Shown here one piece after another: positions 45,767 through 55,949 of a DNA stretch of 64,000 nt. Within the stretch, counting starts at the first letter, position 1, and every line of letters starts with the position of its first letter. Both the position numbers and the translations under genes were made by a program. Under the pieces are notes generated by a model that was not told where the DNA came from, did not search any database, and saw only the letters and a program-made list of their open reading frames with translations. This DNA comes from Nectonema munidae (Eukaryota; Nematomorpha; Nectonematoida; Nectonematidae), in the NCBI GenBank assembly GCA_030549495.1, contig JAUIRK010000046.1:558001-622000 (forward strand). The letters are read 5' to 3'.

Positions 45767-47998
45767 CCCTCATCAGCCCACTTGAACATGATCGTGTTCA
45801 CACTGAAATAACAGGGTGTTTTTTTTCGAAATCGTTTAATCTTAGAAATGTTTCGGGCCCTAAAGATCAAAATTTGAAATGTTTAAAAATCAGTGAAAAG
45901 AAAAAAAAGAATGAATAATAACACCAAGGATATAAAAAATTCATGTTTTAAAAAAAAGGTAGATTTTTAACGCCATTTATCACTGTTTTTAAAATATTCA
46001 AACCAAATTGTAAAATGTTTTTTTTAATGCCACGTACACTAACACTTATCTCGTCAGCGTTTGATATTAACTAATTTTCCAGAGATATTTGCAGAATATG
46101 ATTATAAACTATTTGTTTTCAGATAACTCTTTTGAAAGGGTTCCAGCTAAATTTTAACAAGGAAAATTCCAACGCGGTAATTTTCACCACGGTATATTCC
46201 ACCATGGTAAGTTCCATCACGGAGAATATTGGAACTTAACGTTATTTAATAATTTGTGGTGTGTGTGTGTATCTATCATTCAAGCTAAACAACTAAGTCA
46301 CGGTAATATTTCCAAGTTGGACATTTTTATAATGGTGCAATTTAGCGGTCACTTTTAGAAGTACTGGCTGAAACTGATTTTTCAGTTTTCCTCGCGTTCA
46401 CTCGCAAATCTACGTAAGTTTCTTCCTTATGCAGTTACTTTTTATATAATATTTGGGAATTTTCTATTTTTCGGAGTTTTTCACAGGATAGAGATTTAGA
46501 AGTAATTTTACTTCAGACATTATTATTTAGATTAGTTTATGTCCAAATGATGTCGGTTGGTACACACATCCTATTTTACGACGCTTACTTTCAAGAAACA
46601 TATGTAGTTTTGCTCCTGGTACTTCCGTTTCTCCTGAAACCGAATATGAAGCTTTCAGCTTGTTTTCCTCAAAAAACATTGTTGACAATATTTTAGCTTA
46701 TACCAATCAAAAGGCAAAAATTACAACATTGACGAGTTCACTACTTCCGTGTTTTATGCTGGCTGTGCTATTATGATTAGGGCTGGTGCTGACAAAGCGA
46801 ATTTTGCAATCATTGAATCTTTATATAGAACTCACGACTCTAAACCATTTTACGGATGTGCAATGTCTAAAAATAGATTGAAAGAGTTTCTTCAAATGTT
46901 ATCTCTAGACGACAAATCATCCAGAAGACAAAGACAAAGATTGGATAAGCTTGCCGCCCTCAGGGATATTTATAATATTTTTGATTCCAATTTAACTAAA
47001 TACTAAACATTTTGGCCAAACCTAACAGTCGATGAACAACTTTATTCCTACCACGTCTATGTTCCTGGAAGAAGTTATATGCCTCAAAAACCAGCCAGGT
47101 ATGGTGTTAAAATAATTTGGTTGTGTGATTTCTTTGTTCGTGTAAAGCCAAAAAAATAAATGTGTTCTACTGTTACCCTCTTTTCACACTAATAAAGTAA
47201 TCTGTGAAGAACGATTTGATAAAAAAACCTGATATAATACTTGAGTACAACAAGTATAAAGGAGGGGTGGATATTATGAACCAACGGGTCGAAAATTTTA
47301 GTTGTAGAAGAAAAGCTAATAGATAACCTTTATTGTTTTTATCAAATATTATTGACGTTTCTACACCCAATTCTTTTTTGATTATGAAGCATAACGGATA
47401 CAAGTTTTCTAGCCTTACATTTTAAAAAAATTTGGATCATTCAATGGCCGAAAAAATAATTTTAGAAAGGTACAACACATATTCTATTTATATCCAAAAA
47501 AGAGAAACATTCTTAGCTTATGGCATGCTTCCCAATGAAACTCTTTCTCAGAACAGTGTGAGTACTGTAAAAAGAGCAAGCTCACAAACAAGAAGATGTC
47601 ACATCAAAAATTGTAGAAAAACCACGAGATGGGGATGTGCTAAATCCGGAAAAAAATATGTTGTGATCACAAAGTCTCTTTATGTTTGAATTGCTCATAA
47701 ACTTTCATAATCTGTTGGATCAATAAATTTTTCCCTTTGTTTATCACTATTCTTTATGTTTTTTAATTTATCTGAATTTTACTATTTTAGGTAAATTTAC
47801 CATGTTCAATTTTTGCAAATATCTCTTAATTTTAGAAAATTAATAATTTTTTTTTATTAAAACCAAGAAAATTACATTGTTTTATCAGCAAACTTGAAAA
47901 AAACTTTAATTCTATTTGTGAACGTTCCGTTGGAAAACTGAACACAATCGTGTTCGGGTGGCCAGAAAGAACTTCTGATTTAGCTAGTCTTATAAGGG
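45767..47998 (+). mobile_element. piggyBac element (2.23 kb), inactive
   Basis: Flanked by TTAA on both sides (45763-45766 and 47999-48002), with ends CCCTCATCAGCCC and, from the right, CCCTTATAAGACT. Subterminal blocks GAACATGATCGTGTTCA and GAACACGATTGTGTTCA are also inverted. TTAA duplication and CCCT ends are diagnostic for piggyBac. Confidence 0.88.
46749..47689 (+). pseudogene. piggyBac transposase remnant
   Basis: Pieces of the DDE_Tnp_1_7 transposase in order: SKNRLKEFLQMLSLDDKSSR, LDKLAALRDIYNIF, the catalytic-Asp block NLTVDEQLYSYHVYVPGRSY, MPQKPARYGVKIIWLCD, and a C-terminal Cys-rich domain (RRCHIKNCRKTTRWGCAKSG). Stops (47005, 47157 and more) and frame changes break it. The intact enzyme excises and inserts the element at TTAA without scars; this copy is dead. 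Confidence 0.85.
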
Positions 47999-48223
47999 TT
48001 AAGTAAAATAGTTATGTTATAAGAAGACGTTATGCTTATACATGATCAAAATGAATGAATATCTTGAACACATATGTGTGCTTGTCGTATAAATATTTCC
48101 CTATTTTATACAGCACAGTCTTTTATCATAACTTGATACACATCCAAGATTCAAAATGTATACGTGCCAACCATACATCATATGATAAGTAGTTTTTAGT
48201 TTTATTTAATTATTTTTCTCAAA

Positions 48224-49510
48224 ATGTCTGGAAATAAAAAGAAAACCTTTTCGCTTGTAGATAAAGTTAAAGTTATTGAAATGTACGAAAAAGTGCCTCG
48301 TAAAGTAGCCAGCCAGCACATTCATTTTTAGCAAATATGAAGCGAAAAGCTGAAATATTGTAAGATCTAGAAAACAATGCTCCAAACCACCATAACTGTA
48401 AAACCGGAAAACGGAATGAAAAAGTTACAAGTCAGTGGGCCTTTGTTACAATAAAAGGCTTTAAAAATTTCCTCCGAACTTGGTATTGACTACTGCTTTT
48501 AATGGTTGCTTGGCTACATTTGTAAAGATTCATAATATTGTGTTTGGATCTATCTCTGGAGAAGTAGTGGTGTAGATAAAAATGTTGTCAGTAATTGGAA
48601 TGAAAAGCTTCCTAAGATTTGAACTGGCTATGAGCCAAAAAACATATTTAACATGGATAAAACCGGCTGGTTCTACCGAAACAAATCGTTTCATGTGAAA
48701 GGCCATATCATGCATGGCGGTAAACAGTCTAAAGACCGCATTACTGTTGCTTTATGTGCTTCAATGATTGGAGAAAAAGTTGCTTTACTTGTAATCGGAA
48801 ATTCTCGTTTTTTCAAAAAGATTAATAAAGAATCACTTCCAGTAAAATACAAATCAAACAAGAAGTCCTGGATGACAAGTCAAATTTTCGAAAGTTGAAT
48901 TAAAAAGTTAGATTGCTAAATGAAAAATCAAAAGTGTTGTTATTTTTGGACTAACAAACGTTTAATTAGTTTCTAAAATACAGAGGCAGACAGCCTCACT
49001 TCGTCTGTGATAAGAATGCAAAAGAGGATCTGATTGCTGGTCCAGAAATTCTTCAAAATATTTCCCTACTTGAAGCTATCAACTGGCTTCATAAAGCTTG
49101 GAGTGAAGTAACTTCTTCCACTATTCATAAGTGCTAAGCTCGAGCTGGATTTACTGCAGAGATTTTTGCGAATGCAAACACACCTAATATAAAAAGTCGG
49201 GAGACTGAAGTTGATGTTTATAAAAAAAAACAAATATTTTTTATCATCAGTTTTGAGTATTTGCAAAAAATATTTTTCATGATAATAAAAACGCTCATAT
49301 GGTGATGATGAAGAGCCAGTTGAAGTATCTTTAATGCCACCATCTTCAATACAAGTCCAAGAGTGGATAGAAATATGTAAACAATTTCCTTTGCACACAG
49401 GAATTAGCGATATGGTAAGCATTATTTGGGCATGCAAGATATTGCCATTAATATAAGAATGAAAAAGTATACAACACAAACAACCATCATGGATTTCTTA
49501 AAAACAAAGT
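48224..49510 (+). pseudogene. Tigger transposase remnant (DDE_1)
   Basis: Begins MSGNKKKTFSLVDKVKVIEM, the CENP-B-type helix-turn-helix start, and soon hits a stop. A later block at 48653-48898 matches the catalytic core: NIFNMDKTGWFYRNK, with the first Asp in the position relatives have in NADETG/NMDETG, then KDRITVALCASMIGEK. Many stops and shifts. It was once the transposase of the surrounding 45421-49702 element. Confidence 0.75.
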
Positions 49511-49709
49511 AAAATTTTCATATGATAAATTCTTTTTTTTTGTGTTTAACTAAATAAATATTTTTATTGATAAAAGAGTACTTTCAAAAATGTGTTCTTT
49601 TATATTTCTATGATGTTTTTAGGATTGTGAAAAATCTCAAGCTCAGTAAAACAGCCACTTTTAGCTGGTCCCAATCGTGGATGTCTTAAACAGGTTTTAC
49701 TGTATAATA

Positions 49710-50810
49710 TTCATAAATAAAAGCAATAAACCTAAAGGCGCAAGTGTATTGACAAGTTTCAACATTATTAAATTAAATTTCAAATAACCAAATACAATCT
49801 TTTTTTTTCAAAAATAAAATGAATTGACAGTTGCGTGGTTAAACAAAAGGCAACGAAGCCGCTGATACGGTTAACCTTTAAAAACAACTGATGAGAAATA
49901 TTGTATAGATTTTATTTATGCAAAAGAAAGGAGTATTATGGATGCTTTTTTCAAAAATATAAAAAATTTTAATTTCTCAGAAACTTAAAAAAATTTTTAT
50001 TAAAAAATTTGAAGCCTGTTGGATTTTTGCTAAATATTTTCAACACTTCATAGATAGATTTATAATAATTTTTAATAGAATAAAAATGGGGCACCAAGCG
50101 AAAATAGGGGGCATTGCACTACAGGAGACTAGTCCTTGCTACGCCACTGATAAGAGACCACAAGAGGGAATAAAAAATTTCCGATGATAGGAAAGGCGGA
50201 CAGGATAATTAAACTTTATTTGGTACCAAAATTTCCTTCGAGTTTTATCATAGACTCAGTGCCGTAACAAGATGTACAAGCAGTCCGTCCTTGGAGCAGA
50301 TAATTCCCATAATATTATTGAACTTTTTCGCGTTTTGAAGTGTTTTTCAAAATATCCAACCTGGAGCCAATAGGTACGCCATTGCTAGGCTACGCGCCTA
50401 TCTATACAAGATGTTGAGGCTTCCAAATCGGTTCTAGGATAATTCGAGGCTTAAGTCAAAATTAATAATTAAGACCGAATTAACCAGGTTCCGTTTCAAA
50501 AATATTATCTTCTTTTCACCTAAGTGAAGAATATTCTTTCATAAAAATATTCTAATAATCAGCTTTTATATAAGCCCTAAAAAGTATTGACTTTAAGGTA
50601 ATCGCCAATTTTTACAGTGCATGCGATGTCAGGATTTTCTTATAAATCTGGTTCACAGCATATCGAATGAAATATCAAAATAATTTTAGAAATGTGCATT
50701 ATGCTAAATATTTTGGTACTGTTTCTGAAACAAATTTAACGATGTTAGAAACGTAAGCTAAAATACTGAAAGAAAAATTGACTGAATAAAAAGATAATAA
50801 TCAAAATATA
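49710..50810. other. Intergenic, transposon scraps
   Basis: No gene. A hAT-like end (CAGTGGCGTAGCAAGGACTA read from 50149 downward) and a second possible one near 50259 (CAGTGCCGTAACAAG) lack partners. Confidence 0.4.
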
Positions 50811-50819
50811 TATAATAAA
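50795..50819 (-). promoter_or_regulatory. Conserved 3' flank of U1 (3'-box candidate)
   Basis: Both U1 copies continue after CCCC with TTTATTATNTATATTTTGAT. This is the place of the snRNA 3' processing box; the exact arthropod motif is not fixed, so the function is inferred. Confidence 0.5.
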
Positions 50820-50982
50820 GGGGACGAGCGCGAACGCAAGTCCCTTCACCCAAAAATTATGCGCTTGATATACCTACATTTGAGGTAATCATAGCCAACG
50901 AAATTATCTAAGTGCAATGACAATCTCAAAGACTAGAAGAACTGCCTTCGTGATCACAGTATCTTCTGCGCCAAGTAAGTAC
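50820..50982 (-). ncRNA. U1 spliceosomal snRNA, variant copy
   Basis: Minus strand, about 163 nt; RNA component of the U1 snRNP that pairs with 5' splice sites. The 5' end reads GTACTTACTTGG where ordinary U1 has ATACTTACCTGG: the base that pairs with intron-flanking position -1 is changed from C to T. Stem-loop I keeps the usual 70K-binding loop (GATCACGAAGG). Stem-loop II has CATTGCACTT (U1A site), then an Sm site ATAATTTTTGGG and stem-loop IV GGGAC-TT-GCG-TTCG-CGC-TC-GTCCC. It lies head to head with a second U1 480 bp away. It could be a working variant or a decaying copy; the conserved flanks favour a gene that was expressed at least until recently. Confidence 0.85.
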
Positions 50983-51015
50983 TTTGAATCATATATTTTG
51001 TAACTTATAAATGGA

Positions 51016-51022
51016 AAATTAG
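51016..51022 (-). promoter_or_regulatory. Shared upstream motif of U1 (PSE candidate)
   Basis: CTAATTT starts 40 bases upstream of the minus-strand U1; the same word sits 39 bases upstream of the + copy. The distance is near that of the proximal sequence element core in snRNA promoters. Confidence 0.35.
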
Positions 51023-51423
51023 ATTTAAATATAGGTTAAAAATTCTTCCAAAATTACTTTGAAAATATAAAAGAATATTTAAAATTTAGTGATAAGTTAT
51101 GCATAATATTTTAATTATTATATTAATCAAATTTTCAGTAAGTTAAAGTTAGTTGAGACTTTTATTATAAATTTTATATATTATTCTTTAAAGTAAAAAA
51201 TAATTTGCTTGTCGTTAAAATATAAACTTAACGCCACAAATTATATTTTAACTTTATTTTATAAAAATTCTTTTTTAAAATTTTAATAGTTCAATATAAA
51301 TATTTATATCAGTAATAATTATATGTAATAAGAATAAAAAATTATAATCTTTATAAAAATCAGTACAAAATTCAAGAGATCTTTTAGATAAACGGATTGT
51401 AGAAATAAATATATTTTCTAAGG

Positions 51424-51430
51424 CTAATTT
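51424..51430 (+). promoter_or_regulatory. Shared upstream motif of U1 (PSE candidate)
   Basis: CTAATTT, 39 bases before the + strand U1 start, matching the motif upstream of the minus-strand copy. Confidence 0.35.
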
Positions 51431-51462
51431 ATTACAATATTTTGAAAATTTTACGGAGCTAT

Positions 51463-51624
51463 GTACTTACCTGGCGTGGAGGGAACCGCGATCAAGAAGA
51501 CGGTCCTTCTAGCTTTGTCGTTATTCATTGCACTTCGAATAAAGCAGAGTTACGGTTATCTCAAATGCAGATAATTCGAACGCATAATTTTTGGGTGATG
51601 GGATCTGCGTTCGCGCTAGTCCCC
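51463..51624 (+). ncRNA. U1 spliceosomal snRNA
   Basis: Plus strand, about 162 nt. The 5' end GTACTTACCTGG is the standard splice-site-pairing sequence. Next come stem-loop I (CCGCGATCAAGAAGACGG), stem-loop II with CATTGCACTTCGAATAA, stem-loop III, the Sm site ATAATTTTTGGG, and stem-loop IV GGGAT-CT-GCG-TTCG-CGC-TA-GTCCC. The stem-loop I loop reads ATCAAGAAGA instead of the usual ATCACGAAGG, which could weaken 70K protein binding. Overall order and length match arthropod U1. The first base is G rather than A in both copies. Confidence 0.88.
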
Positions 51625-51648
51625 TTTATTATTTATATTTTGATTAAA
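51625..51648 (+). promoter_or_regulatory. Conserved 3' flank of U1 (3'-box candidate)
   Basis: TTTATTATTTATATTTTGAT follows the + copy directly and is nearly identical to the sequence after the minus copy. Confidence 0.5.
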
Positions 51649-52106
51649 TTTCAATATCCATTAATATTCCTTGAGTATTAATTGAGTATCTCCAAATTAA
51701 TACGTAGTACATATATAGTGATAGAAAAACCAAATTCTATAATAAAAATAAATTTTCAACTATTATCTTTTTGTCCAGTTATCCCTTATAACATGTATAC
51801 TTAAAATATATTGAAAAAGAATAATAATTTGTCTATCTGTTATTCATTGTTAGCATTTGAATTTAAGCAATGCAAAAATTTTGTATCAAATGAGAAAGAC
51901 AAAAACATGGATAGCTTTTAAATTCCCATTAGTTTTTTTAATAAATGTAGTAGCCTCATCAAAAGTATAAAATTTTCACTCTCCATTTTCAGATATTGGA
52001 CAACGCCATCGAACATTTTTTACTATAAATTGATTGTAAGAAAACAATATAATCGAGTGAGCGATTTATAAAAAGTTCAAATCATCAATTAATATTCACA
52101 TTACAG

Positions 52107-52334
52107 CCAAGACTTGCTTTTTGGATCGTTCATTAAAAGTGATCCTGATAGTGAATTAGAGCTGCATGATAGATATAGTAAGTGTAAATAAGAATGTTAG
52201 TGTGTGATGTGCATGGAATACTGCTACAACACACTATCAACTTGTATAGAAGTGAAAAGCGTCTGATTTTGGCAAATATAGGAGAAACAATTGTTGAACA
52301 AGATATTTTATTTATCAAGAAAAACAAACATTAG
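52107..52334 (+). CDS. Candidate coding fragment with a 23-nt GT-AG gap
   Basis: After a good acceptor (ATTCACATTACAG) comes QDLLFGSFIKSDPDSELELH (52107-52177). A GTAAGT donor follows, and 23 nt later an AG is followed by a long protein-like frame: CDVHGILLQHTINLYRSEKR, LILANIGETIVEQDILFIKK, NKH and TAG (52334). Removing the 23 nt joins the frames in phase, but introns that short are not known in animals, so this may be a pseudogene with a frame-breaking insertion. Family not recognised. An exon-like block at 51994-52036 precedes it but does not join in phase. Confidence 0.33.
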
Positions 52335-53261
52335 TGATTACACTGATTTATAATTAGAAAGCTTTTAAATGTCTCTCATAAGCTGAGTTAGAAAATTTAC
52401 TCTGATTGATCAGAATCTAAACTAGTATTGTTGTCGGTCCCAAAATAAGCAACACAGAAGCAGGATTAGCGAATGCCTTTCAATGTAAAATAAAGATTAC
52501 TTCAAGAAAATGCCTCCGTAAAGGTAAGTCAAATGAGCTAGTGTACTTCTCCCTTGCCAAGTTGGCGAAGTGTACTCTATTCTTCTGAATTAACTTTTGA
52601 TTGAAGGACAATTCAGTCAAACTACTTTACAATCACCTGTTTAAAACTGTCAGCTTAAATTCTCCTTTCGCTTATTCGATCTGCATTATGCGAGCACCGA
52701 GTTGGAAAAAAAGATATAGAAAAGGGGGGATCTAACCAAATAATATTTTATACTAGTATAAAATCCTTTTATATTATCTTTAAAAGATAGTTCTCAAGCT
52801 CTCGTTTATTATTGTTTACCTGATAAGTATATTTTAGCACATTTTGTTTACTGAATTTTAAACGCATTTTTCAAATACTTCTTCACAAACGATTCCACAC
52901 TACTAATGATTCTAGGAAAGAAACAATCTTTTGAATTGTTTCATTCGTCATTGAATGTATTTAAAAATATACTTACATGGAGGTATCATTAAAAATAATA
53001 AACAAAAAAGTAAAGTTTCAAACAAATTTATTTGAATAAAATAAATTTTCCATTCCACGAGTCTTTATCAAGTTGTAGTACTACATGTAGATTCAAATGC
53101 TTTGAGTCGAAAATTCGTTAAGAATAGTCATAAAGAATGTAAAAGCAATGTCTTTTAGAAACACCTAAATTACAACCATATGAATATATATAATCGTACA
53201 TACTAAAAAATAAAATAAGGTAAACTAGAGTTTATTAAAATTAATCTGTAGGATCCCTGTT

Positions 53262-53609
53262 TTAACTATTAGTTTGAATTGCACGAATTATTTCTTCCCC
53301 GACTACGAAAAAAGGAGGAAATGCTTCCAAACGTGAAGAATGTCTCTCTCGGATAATTTGGAGGTACCCGTAGGACTCTGGTACATTACTTTTTTTCTGT
53401 GAAATATACAAACGCATAAATGCTCACGTGATATGTTTTAAAAATATACTTTCTTTAAACTGGTCTGTATTTTCGGGGGCTTTCATTAGCCTTTGCACAG
53501 TCCAATTACGTCTAATCAAATCACTCTTCCTTCTTATCTTCAGATGTGAAAGTTTGTTAGTGCTTCTTCCTGCCTCAGTTTCATTTGCTTTATATAATAT
53601 CTTTTTTGT
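53262..53609 (-). CDS. Candidate 3' exons of an unknown gene
   Basis: Last exon on the minus strand (53262-53388): NVPESYGYLQIIRERHSSRL, EAFPPFFVVGEEIIRAIQTN, S and TAA. Upstream, 53428-53609 is open and coding-like (ANETEAGRSTNKLSHLKIRR, KSDLIRRNWTVQRLMKAPEN). A strong GTGAGC donor and the AG before TAATG join them in phase across only 39 nt, shorter than other introns here. No start found; no family recognised. The opposite strand is also open, which lowers confidence. Confidence 0.38.
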
Positions 53610-53775
53610 TTATAGTACTAATAAAGCATTCTTTCTTACTTCCTTTGAGCATTTGTTTTTCTTTTCAAAAAATATTTGGCCTATTTTTGGGAGTCAATGT
53701 TGAGTATAAATCAAATTCTCAATTATGTTTTGTGAAAATAGACGAAAAAATAAGATAAGTCAAATTCGACAGATA

Positions 53776-53815
53776 AGAAGAAGAAGAAGAAGAACTTTAT
53801 TAAATTCAATGTCAC
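53776..53815 (-). repeat. Possible LINE 3' end with (CTT)n tail
   Basis: On the minus strand, AATAAAGTTCTTCTTCTTCT: a polyadenylation-like signal running into a CTT microsatellite, as at the 3' ends of many non-LTR elements. It may belong to the RT remnant at 55640-55920 on the same strand. Confidence 0.4.
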
Positions 53816-54790
53816 AATATAGAATGATAATTAAAAAGTAGGAAAACTCATATTACATTATTATAAAAAAAAAGCTTAAAGTTTGTGTAAATCCAAAGGT
53901 TTATGCAAACCGCTGAAATTTCACATTTACTCAGAAAATGATAAGATAAAAAAAATTATTTTTCAAAAAGAGGAAAAAACATTTTGAAACTTTTTTATTG
54001 ATCAACCACTTTCTTCTAACAACATTCAATAAGTTTCGTAAAAAACAACTACTTTATATCTTATTGACAAATTTGATGAAGCAAGTCTATAGAAGGATTT
54101 CTCTAAATTATATACGTTCCTAAAAGAGTAATGTGGTTTGGATGTATATGTAATCAGATTTTGGAAGTGTTCATGAGAGGAGTTCAGAATTGATAAGAGA
54201 AACATACCAACTTCTTGAGAATAAATATCTTCTAATTTCAGCAGACTTTTCAGACATTTTTCAGATAAAGTGAAAATTGTCGATCGAATCTAAAAGTTGT
54301 GTTGATTAATCGTAGTCCACTTTTATTTCGAAATAATTTTTATTTAGTTTAGATACCACCTTTCTGAATTTTAACGAAGGCCATTAGTTATATTTATACC
54401 GACAGTGTGCGAAGAATACATCACATTACACTGCTATCACGCTTGTTATTGATTCTACCGCATAAACTATGCGAAGAAAGATTAACACATGTTGCATTAC
54501 GCGTTTGTGATTTCTTATCTCGCTTCACCACATCTTTGAGCACGCGTGTGTGTTTTATTTTATCGGGCTAGTGTACGCTTAGTTTATTTGGTGTTCATAG
54601 CTGACATTTTAGTCAAATCTTAAAACGCTTATAACTTTGGCATTTCTCAACTCAAGTAACTTTTAGAATAGAAAGATAAACCTAGTCTTTAATAATTCAT
54701 TTTTATCAAATTATGCATATAAGAAAATAAAAGTAACGGGATCCAACGATATATTTAAAAAGAATAAATATTTTTTAAAAAATAAGTAAT

Positions 54791-55013
54791 AACTTTTGTA
54801 ACATCGTATGAGGTATATCAAATCTTACATCTAGCAAAATATGAACAGAAAGTCTCATATTTTTTGATTTTTAAAGAATATTTTTCGATTCTTTGATTAC
54901 ACAATTTTATTTTGATTATTTGACAAATATATTATTTAAAATAACTTTTCTAACATCGTCTCCCCGAATGAGGTATATCAAATCTTACATCTAGCAAAAT
55001 ATGAACAGAAAGT
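54791..55013 (+). repeat. Recent 46-bp direct duplication
   Basis: ATGAGGTATATCAAATCTTA and the bases after it are identical for 46 bp at 54808-54853 and 54968-55013 (offset 160 bp). A related AACTTTT-TAACATCGT block precedes each; the second has 8 extra bases (CTCCCCGA). Confidence 0.85.
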
Positions 55014-55141
55014 TGAACATTGTCTCCCTACTCATTTGTACATGGAATAGAAACCATCGTAGTATACAGGTCGGAGATGACACTCAAGTTGTCTACCCGC
55101 GTTCAACCGTACAGGTTATGAAAGTATATATGAGGGAATGA
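55001..55141 (+). CDS. Short open frame, 46 codons
   Basis: An ATG inside the second copy of the 46-bp duplication opens MNRKLNIVSLLICTWNRNHR, SIQVGDDTQVVYPRSTVQVM, KVYMRE and stops at TGA. The start resembles a short signal peptide. A GTATAT after VMK could be a donor, making this a first exon. The copy at 54841 stops after 8 codons. Unknown and possibly chance. Confidence 0.25.
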   Translation: MNRKLNIVSLLICTWNRNHRSIQVGDDTQVVYPRSTVQVMKVYMRE

Positions 55142-55639
55142 TATGTATGTAAATATATAAATGCTTAAATATTATATAATTATTTCAAAAAGAAGACAAA
55201 GTTTCATAAAAAAAAAACTAAACAGTAATCGATATTTACATAAGTAGTTACTAAGTGAGAGAGACATAAGTAAATGTAGAGATATTCATATGAAGGGGAT
55301 AAATCTTAGGTGTAATTACATTGGTGCGATTCTTTCATTATTCTTTTCATTTGGATATTGCATACGTAGCACTCCTTTTTGAAGTCAGTTTTCTGATATG
55401 TGTTGATAAGCCTGCTTTTCTTATTTTTTTTGAAGTTTATTAACTATTACTTGTTAGATTCCTGAACATAGGTCCTTTATTAAAGAGTTTTATAATCCTA
55501 TACTTGAGACAATCTTGTGAACTTTTAAGTCTAAAAAAAGGTGTGTTTAGATGTTTAAGATCTCTTAAGTCACAAGATAACATATCTTTTTTTTATTTAT
55601 AAACCACATATTAAAAATATCTCGTATCGCATCAATTAA

Positions 55640-55920
55640 AAATTTTAATAAAAATAACAATATTTTAAATTTATAAATTGCATCCAATTATAAAATCGTA
55701 TTAGAATAAAATATTGAATCGGCTTAAGTTATCTTTATTATAAATCAATCTAATTGCTTTTTTTGCAAACATTTCAATTTACTAATATTAGAATGCCCCC
55801 AATTTTCAATACTGTAATATAAGTGTGGAACAACTTCCAATTCAGTTTACTGTCATTTACAACGCCCATAAAGTCAACATTCTTATGATAGTTAATATTC
55901 AAATTCGGTGCAAGGGGGTA
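55640..55920 (-). pseudogene. Non-LTR reverse transcriptase C-terminal remnant
   Basis: Minus-strand pieces in shifted frames read VDFMGVVNDSKLNWK, ENWGHSNISKLKCLQKK and AIRLIYNKDNLSRFNI. These match the region after the RT catalytic core in CR1/Jockey-like elements (FLGV.iD..L.W, then W......L..LQKKAIR.I). Heavily decayed. Confidence 0.65.
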
Positions 55921-55949
55921 AGATTTATCGCTTTAATTTAAAATTTTAA

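Larger units (their letters stand above)
45421..49702 (+). mobile_element. Tigger element interrupted by piggyBac
   Basis: TA-flanked ends CACTCAAACCTGTTCTAAAC (left) and CAGTAAAACCTGTTTAAGAC (read from the right). Subtracting the piggyBac insert (45767-47998 plus one TTAA) leaves about 2.05 kb, normal for Tigger. The transposase remnant lies right of the insert, so the piggyBac landed in the 5' untranslated part. The pairing of the two Tigger ends is inference. Confidence 0.65.

Noticed and set aside
48111-48145. Alternative left end (CAGCACAGTC... with ACATCCAAGATT) for the Tigger at 48-49.7 kb
   Set aside because: Matches the right end less well than 45421 does, and would make the element too short; kept only as an alternative.
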